Assembly: GCA_029287555.1 (NCBI GenBank)
Contig: JARFQX010000475.1
Span: 1 to 5,163 of the forward strand
Reading direction: 5' to 3'
Origin: Rubripirellula sp.
GTDB lineage: Bacteria > Planctomycetota > Planctomycetia > Pirellulales > Pirellulaceae
Length of the DNA stretch: 5,163 bases
Positions 1 to 5,163 of this stretch are shown in pieces. Below the pieces are notes generated by a model, which was not told the origin of the DNA, did no database searches, and saw only the letters and a list, made by a program, of their open reading frames with translations. Numbering within the stretch: position 1 is the first letter of the stretch; every line of letters starts with the position of its first letter. The position numbers and the translations under genes are program-made.

Positions 1-1
1 A

Positions 2-187
2 GGACATGATCGCTCGCAGGTTCTCGCGAGCCTTGTTTGCCGTGCGGCCGGGATTGGAACCGCCGCTTTCGGCAGCCTGCTGGACCTCCGGTCACGCTTG
101 GGATTAGTTACCGCAGCCAATTCGCTGCACATTTACCCCAAAACAGTCCGAAATTTGGAGGTAACTGCGTCGAGCGAATTCCGCTAA
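2..187 (+). CDS. possible 3' end of an unrecognised gene, cut by the left edge
   Basis: Reading frame 2 is open from the left edge to a TAA at 185-187, giving 61 residues without an internal methionine. I do not recognise the product. The visible tail has an alanine/leucine/glycine-rich middle part (AAGIGTAAFGSLLDL) followed by a more polar end (YPKTVRNLEV), and its composition looks more protein-like than the overlapping frame 37-336, which is rich in Arg and Pro. An open stretch of this length can occur by chance at this base composition, so the call is weak. If real, the gene begins left of the window and converges with the minus-strand gene at 468-1175, with about 280 bases between the two stop codons. 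No domain, function or regulation can be read from what is present. Confidence 0.25.
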   Translation, partial: GHDRSQVLASLVCRAAGIGTAAFGSLLDLRSRLGLVTAANSLHIYPKTVRNLEVTASSEFR

Positions 188-467
188 GGCGCGCAGGCCG
201 ATGCACCCGCGTGGAGTTTCCGCGGGAATCCCGATTGGCGAGACGGGCGTTGTGTTTGCCCTTGATGGCACTTGAATCACATCGAAGTCTGGCCAGCTTC
301 TACGACTTATTGAAGCCGGCACACCTGTCGTGGTGACAAACTAAACGCCACCAATCGGCGGCGTTGTAAGTACACTCCGGCCAGTAACAACCGAGTTTCC
401 GAGTTGAACACCGGATCGCGTGAAGTTGGTGGCGGTGTGGATCGAGACTAGAAGCTAGCGCTTGGTG
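188..467. other. gene-poor convergent spacer
   Basis: No convincing coding frame is visible on either strand. The only structure I can support is the inverted repeat at 344-365, listed separately. The plus-strand frame across 37-336 and the minus-strand frame across 104-322 have compositions typical of antisense or random translation. Confidence 0.5.
344..365 (-). terminator. possible terminator of the 468-1175 gene
   Basis: An inverted repeat has arms 344-352 and 357-365 (AACGCCACC against GGCGGCGTT), with eight of nine pairs matching and a four-base loop AATC. Read on the minus strand the hairpin is followed by TAGTTTGT, only a short and interrupted T stretch. It lies about 100 bases past the stop codon of the minus-strand gene, where its terminator would be expected. 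The weak T tract keeps confidence low. Confidence 0.3.
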
Positions 468-1175
468 CTACTTTGCCTTCTTGGCGTATTCCAGTGTCCC
501 GGCCCCAGACCAGGTGTAATCAAAGGGAGCAGTAAAGCCAGGCGTACCGCCGACGAGAGAAATGGAGTCTGATTTAGCGATCATCCGCCATCCGCCGCTG
601 ACCACCCGCTCGAACCGACCCGTGCTGTTCTCTGGGTCGGGCCGGAAGAAGGCATCGAACTCGACATTCTCAACCTCGTCGCCGGAGCGCTGCCCGGTGA
701 ACACACCGCTAAAACCGTCGCCAAACGTTACCGCCAACTGATCCCCATTAGCGGCAATGAATACGAACGTGCCCTCAAACGTTCCGCTGACCTCACCGGC
801 TTCGGAGATTTCAAGGCTGCCGAGGGTAAATGTTCCGTCACCCTCATATTTCCCGAGCCCCGTCGCGTTACCGGCTGAACTAAACGTGTTAGTGACGCCT
901 TGCACGAGCGGCAGACCATTCGCAGCCAGGTCACCGCCAGTAATCCGGAATGGCCGGGCTTTCTGGTCAGGAGAGTCTCTTCTGATCTCCGGGCCGAACG
1001 GTGGAACAGTGGACTCCTCCGATGGCACATCGGGAAGATCCCCTTCGGCCAATGGGAGACAGATATCGATCGCCCCCGCAAGTACCCGACGATTCTCAAG
1101 CTGCTCCGGACGGAGTCGGCGTGATCGCTTGCGGGCTGAGGAAGGCACTGAACAAGTGTTTAGAAACGAAAACAT
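468..1175 (-). CDS. exported planctomycete protein with LEPR-XLL-like N-terminal motif and beta-rich C-terminal domain
   Basis: The product is 235 residues. Residues 15-22 are strongly basic (RKRSRRLR) and are followed by PEQLENRRVLAGA at 23-35, which matches the L-E-x-R-x-x-L-(A/S) signature found at the N-terminus of many large secreted planctomycete proteins (LEPR-XLL type). That family knowledge suggests export; there is no ordinary signal peptide. Residues 36-75 are acidic and proline-rich, probably a linker. From about residue 76 the chain is rich in Gly, Thr, Phe and Val with regularly spaced strands. The segment FIAANGDQLAVTFGDGFSG resembles the 'AANGD-L' strand pair of a small beta-barrel domain common in bacterial secreted proteins. 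No catalytic residues are evident. The ATG at 1173-1175 was preferred to the in-frame ATG at 1434-1436 because AGGAG (1183-1187) lies seven bases before it and because the upstream extension has no protein-like character and would bury the motif. It is transcribed away from the sensor gene at 2009. Function unknown. Confidence 0.8.
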   Translation of the reverse strand: MFSFLNTCSVPSSARKRSRRLRPEQLENRRVLAGAIDICLPLAEGDLPDVPSEESTVPPFGPEIRRDSPDQKARPFRITGGDLAANGLPLVQGVTNTFSSAGNATGLGKYEGDGTFTLGSLEISEAGEVSGTFEGTFVFIAANGDQLAVTFGDGFSGVFTGQRSGDEVENVEFDAFFRPDPENSTGRFERVVSGGWRMIAKSDSISLVGGTPGFTAPFDYTWSGAGTLEYAKKAK

Positions 1176-1181
1176 CAGAGA

Positions 1182-1187
1182 TCTCCT
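1182..1187 (-). promoter_or_regulatory. ribosome binding site that fixes the start at 1175
   Basis: On the minus strand AGGAGA is followed by TCTCTG and then ATG (1175-1173). This is a near-ideal Shine-Dalgarno match and spacing, and it decides against the much longer open extension reaching 1436. Confidence 0.7.
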
Positions 1188-1428
1188 GTTGCAAATCAAC
1201 GCATCGGACGAGCCCCATTCAACAAAGGGAAGATGGTAGCAGAGCGATATAGCTGAAGCAAACAAGTCAAAGATGATCCTGTAAAAGTGGCGACGCTTTA
1301 CCGGTCGCGATCGTACATTCATCTTGATGACGCTTTTCGACGCGTCTTGCCGTGGTGCGAGCCAATTTCGTTGGACGTAGATACTTATGTACAGATATTG
1401 GCGGAGGGAGATGTCTTGCATCGGATCC

Positions 1429-1785
1429 TCAGCCACCTCGACCTAAACGCTCAAGCTGCAACTGAAACCGCAGACACCTCCCCACCGGTTCCAAAGGGTT
1501 GCCAACCTTGATCTCGCGGGACAGCTGCGTGGCGTTGCGACACCAATGCGTATGCGATTTTTCGCTGCAGAGTTCCTCTAAATGCAGTAGAGATTTCTCG
1601 CAAACTGCGTCGTAACCATCGGCCGAACTTCGTTCGGTCGATGCAACCGCCAGCAGATACTGGCGGAGCTTCCGACATACATTCGGGCCGTCCAAACGCC
1701 CTTGGCGACCCTCACTACCGGCCGTGATTGTGAACGTCTCGTGCGCAAGGCTTGCGTCAATGGTGCATCGTGGCTCTGGCCTCAA
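1429..1785 (-). CDS. weak hypothetical protein (118 residues)
   Basis: An open frame starts with TTG at 1785-1783 and ends at TGA 1429-1431. I do not recognise the product. The central part, about residues 35-92, has a plausible amphipathic helical character (RKLRQYLLAVA, then EKSLLHLEELCSEK), whereas both ends look random and rich in Arg, Pro and Gly. There is no clear ribosome binding site. The TTG overlaps the TGA stop of the minus-strand frame at 1782-1973, so the two could be translationally coupled or be pieces of one broken gene, but neither shows family resemblance. The coding stretch contains two perfect hairpins at 1623-1666, which would suit a non-coding explanation as well. It could easily be a chance frame. 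Confidence 0.22.
   Translation of the reverse strand: MRPEPRCTIDASLAHETFTITAGSEGRQGRLDGPNVCRKLRQYLLAVASTERSSADGYDAVCEKSLLHLEELCSEKSHTHWCRNATQLSREIKVGNPLEPVGRCLRFQLQLERLGRGG
1623..1637. repeat. perfect inverted repeat, 6-base arms, 3-base loop
   Basis: Arms CCGAAC (1623-1628) and GTTCGG (1632-1637) enclose TTC. It is the first of two hairpins only nine bases apart. It lies in the spacer, within the weak minus-strand frame 1429-1785. No T tract follows on either strand, so it is not a typical terminator. Confidence 0.5.
1647..1666. repeat. perfect inverted repeat, 7-base arms, 6-base loop
   Basis: Arms CCGCCAG (1647-1653) and CTGGCGG (1660-1666) enclose CAGATA. Together with the hairpin at 1623-1637 it forms a tandem pair, suggesting either a structured RNA segment or a repeated extragenic element. 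No T tract follows. Confidence 0.5.
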
Positions 1786-1899
1786 TCCGCCTCGGGTTTT
1801 TCATCGGCCGCAAATTTGAACAACTCTGCTTCGGCCAGGTCGAGTCGTCGATACCGACGGGGATCCTGACGGAGGCGCCCGTCGTAGCTGAATGGTGCA
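1759..1899. repeat. 9-base direct repeat flanking a 123-base segment
   Basis: AATGGTGCA occurs at 1759-1767 and again at 1891-1899. The 123 bases between them contain the inverted repeat 1855-1884 and most of the start-less frame 1782-1973. The arrangement resembles a target-site duplication around a small insertion, but the ends of the enclosed segment are not inverted repeats of each other, so the resemblance is only suggestive. Confidence 0.25.
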
Positions 1900-1973
1900 C
1901 TACCGGTCGGACTGCGCGAATCCGTATTAGTCGACTGTATTGTAGAATGCGTTGTGCAGGGTCGAGCACAGAG
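1782..1973 (-). pseudogene. possible gene remnant: open frame with no start codon
   Basis: On the minus strand the frame between a TAA at 1974-1976 and the TGA at 1782-1784 is open for 63 codons but contains no ATG or GTG. The last 34 residues have a distinctly protein-like composition: YDGRLRQDPRRYRRLDLAEA and then a helical, acidic tail (ELFKFAADEKPEAD). This could be the C-terminal tail of a gene whose body has been lost, or a chance frame inside a repeated non-coding element. Stop and next start overlap with the frame 1429-1785. I cannot name a family. Confidence 0.2.
1855..1884. repeat. inverted repeat, 7-base arms, 16-base loop
   Basis: CGACGGG (1855-1861) pairs perfectly with CCCGTCG (1878-1884). 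It lies inside the segment bounded by the AATGGTGCA direct repeats. Role unknown. Confidence 0.4.
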
Positions 1974-2008
1974 TTACTTTGCGTCGTTGACTTCAATCCG
2001 CGTCTCAC

Positions 2009-3112
2009 GTGTCGGACGCCCGTCGCAGCCTGACTCGTATTTGGAGCACAGCAGCATTGATAATCCCGTCGATTCGCAACTTCGTGATCGCAATAGCCAG
2101 CCTCGCAATATCTTCTGCCACACTGTGTCAAGTAGTTGGTGATGAGCCGGAAACAACCAGAACAGTTCTGATCTTGTACTCACACCAAACGAATGCCCCC
2201 ATCAACGCGGACTGGGATCGTGGGATCCGCGGCGCGCTTGCCGCCGGATTCCCGGAGGGAGTTCGAATTGAAATCGAGCATCTGGACCTCGGTCGCGAAG
2301 AGGACGATGAATTTGAAAGTCGCCTTGTTGATTTGCTTCGACACAAGTACGCGGATAGGAGGATCGATGTTGTCATCCCAGTATTCACCCAAGCTTTCTC
2401 TTTTGCTTTAGACAATCGTGATCTCTTTCAGAATGCGCCGGTTGTATTTTGCTCGTTGCCGGCTGCAATTGCTGAGCAAACAGACAGTTTTCATAATGTG
2501 ACAGGCGTTGCTTTTTCTTGGGATCTAATCGAAACGGTGGAACTATCGCGAGATCTTTTCCCAAACACGAGCCGTCTTTTCGTTGTATCCGGTGGACACA
2601 AGTGGGAGATGGAACTCCAACGGTCAGTCGAGATGAAGCTCTCGCGCTACGATGACACGTTGGAGATCGTGTATCTAACAGGTCTTCCACTGTCCAGATT
2701 GTGCAGCGAATTAGTGAACGTTGACTCCCAGTCCATCGTGCTTGTCCTGACTCACGATGGTGACCATGAAGGAAAGTCAAACACGACTGTCGAAGCGGTT
2801 GCAAAGATCAGCCAGCATTCGAGCGCACCGGTCTTCGGTCTCTACGATACGCCTTTAGGTCACGGCATTCTCGGCGGACAACTGGCATCTGCTGAAATAC
2901 AAGGGAAACTGGCTGGAGAATTGGCAGTCCGCATTTTGAGGGGAGAATCCGCATCCGAGATTCCTGTCGCTGGGCTTGATTCGAATCGATACATGTTTGA
3001 CGGCCGGATTTTGAGTTGGTTGAAATCGTGGAGGACGGGCGCGCACTCATCAGGGCGGCGAAATGTCATCTTCCCGACGTTATTGTGGCCGACATCTCAA
3101 TGCCATTGCTGA
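2009..3112 (+). CDS. truncated two-component sensor: periplasmic binding domain only, kinase core lost
   Basis: The protein would be exported: a hydrophobic stretch at residues 25-42 (FVIAIASLAISS...) forms a signal peptide or membrane anchor. Residues 51-337 form a complete substrate-binding domain of the ABC_sub_bind/periplasmic-binding type that serves as the sensory part of many hybrid and simple histidine kinases. It opens with TVLILYSHQTN, continues with DVVIPVFTQAFSFAL, NAPVVFCS, NVTGVAF, RLFVVSGG, SIVLVL and APVFGLYDTPLGHGILGGQL, and closes with NRYMFDGRILSW at 327-337. In that family the closing segment is followed by a membrane helix and the HisKA/HATPase core. Here the frame instead crosses into response-regulator DNA in the wrong frame, adding about 30 meaningless residues before the stop. 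The start is GTG 2009-2011; a TTG at 2057-2059, with GGAG ten bases upstream and directly before the signal peptide, is an attractive alternative. The ligand is unknown. A secreted binding protein could still be made, but it could not phosphorylate a partner. Confidence 0.75.
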   Translation: MSDARRSLTRIWSTAALIIPSIRNFVIAIASLAISSATLCQVVGDEPETTRTVLILYSHQTNAPINADWDRGIRGALAAGFPEGVRIEIEHLDLGREEDDEFESRLVDLLRHKYADRRIDVVIPVFTQAFSFALDNRDLFQNAPVVFCSLPAAIAEQTDSFHNVTGVAFSWDLIETVELSRDLFPNTSRLFVVSGGHKWEMELQRSVEMKLSRYDDTLEIVYLTGLPLSRLCSELVNVDSQSIVLVLTHDGDHEGKSNTTVEAVAKISQHSSAPVFGLYDTPLGHGILGGQLASAEIQGKLAGELAVRILRGESASEIPVAGLDSNRYMFDGRILSWLKSWRTGAHSSGRRNVIFPTLLWPTSQCHC

Positions 3113-3569
3113 ACGGATTGGAAGCTGTCGAGCAATTGCGAAAGGAAGGCTGCCGAGCCAAAGTGGTCTTTCTCACGATGCACAATGATTCGACCTATGC
3201 CGCCAAGGCCTTGGACGCCGGGGCCACAGGATTTGTATTGAAGCACTCGGCAAGCTCCGAGCTGATCCATGCAATCTGCGCCGCGTTGAAAGACGAAGTC
3301 TATCTAAGCCGAGCGATCTCAGTCTCTTTGAACAAGTTGTCGTCCGGGCGTTCGTCGACAACTGAAACGGACTCGTTAACGCCGCGACAGCGAGAAGTCT
3401 TGCAGCTTTTGCCGAAGGCCATTCCGCACGTGAAGTCGCCAAGATCCTCGGCCTGTCGATACGTACAGCTGAAAACCACAAGGCACGAATCATGTCTCGG
3501 CTGGGTCTCGCGTCGATCGCCGAACTTGTGCAGTACGCAATTCGACATGGAGTGATCAGCACCGACTGA
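3004..3569 (+). pseudogene. broken NarL/LuxR-type response regulator
   Basis: This is a receiver plus helix-turn-helix regulator damaged twice. The homology begins at PDFELVEIVEDGRAL (codons from 3004), about 40 residues into a normal receiver, so the first strand and the acidic metal-binding pair are missing and there is no native start. What remains includes the phosphorylation site in DVIVADISMP (Asp codon 3091-3093), the switch Thr in FLTMHND (3175-3177) and the conserved Lys in VLKHSA (3241-3243). A linker leads to the LuxR helix-turn-helix, which starts correctly at SLTPRQREVLQLL in frame 1. At 3409-3413 the frame shifts: frame 1 runs into unrelated sequence ending at 3555, whereas frame 3 continues perfectly (AEGHSAREVAKILGLSIRTA, then NHKARIMSRLGLASIAELVQ) to the TGA at 3567-3569. 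TTGCCGAA for an expected TTGGCCGAA implies one lost G. The gene lies directly after, and overlaps, the sensor fragment, as expected for a cognate pair. Confidence 0.8.
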
Positions 3570-3701
3570 TTCGCGGCATTGATGAAACAAACAGTGAATT
3601 TTCGTGTTGGTGCACTCAGCCAAATTGGACCGACAAAGAGATTGCCACACCTGGTAAAAGCCACGGCTTCCCAGGAAGAAACCCTGACTGTTTTGTGAAG
3701 A

Positions 3702-3718
3702 ATCGATGATGCATCGAT
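3702..3718. promoter_or_regulatory. perfect 17-base dyad, candidate operator
   Basis: ATCGATG (3702-3708) and CATCGAT (3712-3718) are exact inverted repeats around ATG. The dyad lies some 160-230 bases before the possible sulfatase starts. Its size and symmetry suit a binding site for a dimeric regulator. No factor can be named, and chance is possible. Confidence 0.3.
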
Positions 3719-3806
3719 CGTTCCAACCGTTGGTTTTCGGTAAATTTCTCAACAGGATCAGTATTTCTACTCACGCCGAGCGTCGGCTCTCCGCCTAACA
3801 TTCTCA

Positions 3807-3820
3807 TCTCGCTAGCGAGA
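3807..3820. repeat. perfect 14-base palindrome TCTCGCTAGCGAGA
   Basis: The sequence equals its own reverse complement over 14 bases. It is followed by a pyrimidine-rich stretch (to about 3842) ending in five T. It could fold as a five-pair hairpin with a CTAG loop and act as a weak terminator after the regulator remnant, or be an operator for the sulfatase. The T run lies too far from the stem for a standard intrinsic terminator. Confidence 0.35.
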
Positions 3821-3873
3821 CGTCTTCTCTTTCTCTGTTTTTGGCAAACCGACTGTTCTTCAAACGCAAACCG

Positions 3874-5163
3874 ATGAGATCGCAAATGACGACTTGCTCT
3901 GCTGGTTGTACTTACCAAGGGGGATTCACTATTTTTCATCATCGACGTCTTAGCTCACTTTTCATGGTACTACTTTGCAGTCCGCTGTCTGCACAGTCGC
4001 CGGATCGAACGATTCTTCCTCCGGTTGCACCGGAGTTCGGCGGGAAGATTGGACAGTCATATAAGGATTCGACGCCTGACTTCTCACCAGCTTTACCGAT
4101 CAATGCACCCGAGGGCGCGCCAAACGTATTGGCGATCGTGCTGGATGATGTCGGTTACGGGCAGCTCGGCTGTTACGGCGGACCGATCGAGACACCCAAC
4201 ATTGATCGGCTTGCCGAAGGTGGTCTGCGGTACACGAACTTTCATACGACGGCGCTTTGTTCGCCATCGCGGGCTGCTTTCCTGACCGGACGCAATCACC
4301 ATTCGGTCGGCATGGCTGCGATCACCGAGGGGGCGACTGGATTCCCCAGCAACTTTGGCAGCATCCCCAAGAGTGCCGCAACGATTTCGGAAGTGCTCAA
4401 ACAAAACGGCTACAGCACGCTGGCGTTCGGGAAGTGGCACTTGACGCCCTACACGGCTTACACCGCGGCAGGTCCGTTCGATCGTTGGCCGCTCGGGATG
4501 GGTTTTGAACGCTACTACGGATTCATCGGCGGCGAGACCGATCAGTGGTCACCGTTGTTGGTACGAGATAACCACATGATCGAAGAAGACCGTGAAGAGG
4601 GCTATCACCTGACTGCGGACCTGGTTGACCAAACAATCTCACACATCCGCGACCAGCAACAAGCCAACACCGGCAAGCCCTTCTTTGCGTATCTCGCATT
4701 GGGGGCCGCGCACGCGCCGTTGCACGCGCCCAAGGAATACATCGAAAAGTACCGGGGCAAATTCGATCAGGGATGGAATGAGGTCCGCCGCGCGACCTTT
4801 GAGCGTCAGAAGGAAATGGGCATCATCTCCGCCGACGCCGTGTTGCCGCCGCCCAATCCTGGCATTCGCGACTGGGCCGAACTGAACGACACTGAGAAAA
4901 AAGTCTATTGCCGCCTTCAAGAATGCTTTGCCGGGTTCCTTGATCATACAGATCATCACCTCGGCCGCTTGATCGATGCCATTGATTCCATGGGACTGCG
5001 TGATGACACGTTGATCATTCTGGTCTCCGACAACGGGGCATCTCAGGAAGGGCTTCGTGACGGCACGGCCAACACGGATCGGTTTCGAAACTACTTTCCC
5101 GACACTGTGGAAGAGATGCTCGGGAAACTGGACGAGCTTGGCAGCCCCTCGACCGACCCGCAC
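3874..5163 (+). CDS. secreted type I sulfatase (arylsulfatase-like), C-terminus beyond window
   Basis: This enzyme would hydrolyse sulfate esters, probably in the periplasm; planctomycetes use many such enzymes on sulfated polysaccharides, but the substrate here cannot be read. Numbered from the ATG at 3874, the features are: metal-binding Asp pair in VLDDVGYG (91-92); the formylglycine motif CSPSRAAFLTGR with Cys 129 and Arg 133; GKWHL with Lys 187 and His 189; HAPLHAP with His 280; and SDNGA with Asp 386 and Asn 387. Every catalytic and calcium-ligand position I can check is present. After SDNGA comes a segment like EGLRDGTANTDRF then EEMLGKLDELG, typical of AtsA-like arylsulfatases. The frame is open to the window edge with 430 codons; families of this kind usually run 500 or more, so the C-terminal part is missing. 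The start is uncertain: in-frame ATGs at 3874, 3886 and 3964 lack a strong ribosome binding site, and the export signal (RRLSSLFMVLLCSPLSAQS) begins before 3964. The best ribosome site precedes an ATT at 3931. Confidence 0.9.
   Translation, partial: MRSQMTTCSAGCTYQGGFTIFHHRRLSSLFMVLLCSPLSAQSPDRTILPPVAPEFGGKIGQSYKDSTPDFSPALPINAPEGAPNVLAIVLDDVGYGQLGCYGGPIETPNIDRLAEGGLRYTNFHTTALCSPSRAAFLTGRNHHSVGMAAITEGATGFPSNFGSIPKSAATISEVLKQNGYSTLAFGKWHLTPYTAYTAAGPFDRWPLGMGFERYYGFIGGETDQWSPLLVRDNHMIEEDREEGYHLTADLVDQTISHIRDQQQANTGKPFFAYLALGAAHAPLHAPKEYIEKYRGKFDQGWNEVRRATFERQKEMGIISADAVLPPPNPGIRDWAELNDTEKKVYCRLQECFAGFLDHTDHHLGRLIDAIDSMGLRDDTLIILVSDNGASQEGLRDGTANTDRFRNYFPDTVEEMLGKLDELGSPSTDPH
3917..3924 (+). promoter_or_regulatory. 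strong Shine-Dalgarno-like site AAGGGGGA inside the sulfatase start region
   Basis: AAGGGGGA ends six bases before ATT at 3931-3933. Initiation there would give a compact signal peptide (MFHHRRLSSLFMVLLCSPLS), a better n-region than either ATG upstream or the ATG at 3964 provides. ATT is a very rare start, so either it is used, or an ATG has been altered here by mutation or base-calling error. Confidence 0.35.

Larger units (their letters stand above)
1176..2008. other. long divergent spacer with inverted repeats and weak reading frames
   Basis: This spacer of about 830 bases separates the minus-strand exported protein from the plus-strand sensor fragment. I see no recognisable gene. It contains three perfect inverted repeats (1623-1637, 1647-1666, 1855-1884), a 9-base direct repeat (1759-1767 and 1891-1899) and two weak minus-strand frames (1429-1785 and 1782-1973), all listed separately. 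It must also hold the promoter of the minus-strand gene, but no -35/-10 pair with acceptable spacing stood out. The piece 1176-1428 shows nothing further. Confidence 0.5.
3570..3873. other. spacer upstream of the sulfatase
   Basis: About 300 bases carry no recognisable gene; the minus-strand frames across 3173-3942 look like chance or antisense frames. The spacer contains two perfect palindromes (3702-3718 and 3807-3820), listed separately, and a pyrimidine-rich run at about 3822-3842. It should contain the sulfatase promoter, but I could not identify a -35/-10 pair with confidence. Confidence 0.5.

Noticed and set aside
44..100. tRNA-like sequence on the minus strand (GGTTCCAATCC preceded by a small hairpin, resembling a T loop after a long variable arm)
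   Set aside because: The five-base T stem does not pair on both sides, and no matching acceptor stem, anticodon arm or D arm could be found upstream on that strand.
37..336. Plus-strand open frame of 99 residues
   Set aside because: Rich in Arg, Pro and Ser with no protein-like pattern, and it overlaps the more plausible frame 2-187. No ribosome binding site.
757..1239. Plus-strand frame of 160 residues
   Set aside because: Antisense to the exported protein; rich in Ser, Arg and Pro as expected for a shadow frame.
1246..1270. Minus-strand TTGACT...TATATC as a promoter for the 468-1175 gene
   Set aside because: Only 13 bases separate the two boxes, too short for a standard sigma-70-type promoter, and no better -10 lies at 16-18 bases.
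1176..1436. N-terminal extension of the minus-strand exported protein to an ATG at 1436
   Set aside because: The extra 87 residues show no conserved character, would place the basic export motif in the middle of the protein, and the internal ATG at 1175 has a near-ideal ribosome binding site.
3173..3942. Overlapping minus-strand frames (163, 150 and 108 residues)
   Set aside because: The first two are antisense to the response regulator remnant and the third lies in the spacer and sulfatase leader; none resembles a known protein or has a convincing start.
4639..5163. Minus-strand open frame of 174 residues
   Set aside because: It lies entirely antisense to the sulfatase, whose catalytic motifs identify the real frame.
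1..5163. CRISPR array, integrase, transposase or other mobile-element genes
   Set aside because: No regularly spaced repeats and no recombinase or transposase motifs were seen on either strand.

Overview
The window looks like chromosomal DNA of a planctomycete, probably from the Rhodopirellula/Pirellulaceae group. Three things point there: a secreted protein whose N-terminus carries the planctomycete-type basic stretch plus an L-E-x-R-x-x-L-A motif, a secreted type I sulfatase of the kind these bacteria carry in large numbers, and moderate GC with long gene-poor spacers. This is inference; there is no rRNA or other marker gene.

Layout. 1-187 may hold the 3' tail of an unrecognised gene running in from the left (weak). 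188-467 is non-coding apart from a possible terminator serving the minus-strand gene. 468-1175 (-) encodes a 235-residue exported beta-rich protein with a good ribosome binding site. 1176-2008 is a divergent spacer of about 830 bases with no convincing gene; it holds several perfect inverted repeats, a pair of 9-base direct repeats, and two weak minus-strand reading frames that meet at a stop/start overlap. 2009-3569 (+) is the most informative part: the periplasmic sensor half of a two-component histidine kinase runs, out of frame and with no kinase core, straight into the middle of a NarL/LuxR-type response regulator, which then carries a further one-base frameshift in its DNA-binding domain. 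The simplest reading is a decayed sensor kinase/regulator pair collapsed by a deletion of kinase core plus regulator N-terminus. 3570-3873 is a spacer with two perfect palindromes. From about 3874 to the right edge runs the N-terminal part of a secreted sulfatase with an intact formylglycine motif; the stretch is open to the window edge.

How they fit together. An intact kinase/regulator pair upstream of a sulfatase could have controlled it, but as the sequence stands the pair could not signal in the normal way. The sulfatase itself looks catalytically intact as far as it is visible. I did not find a clearly new system. The best candidates for a second look are the collapsed two-component locus, the unusual start region of the sulfatase, and the structured spacer at 1620-1900.
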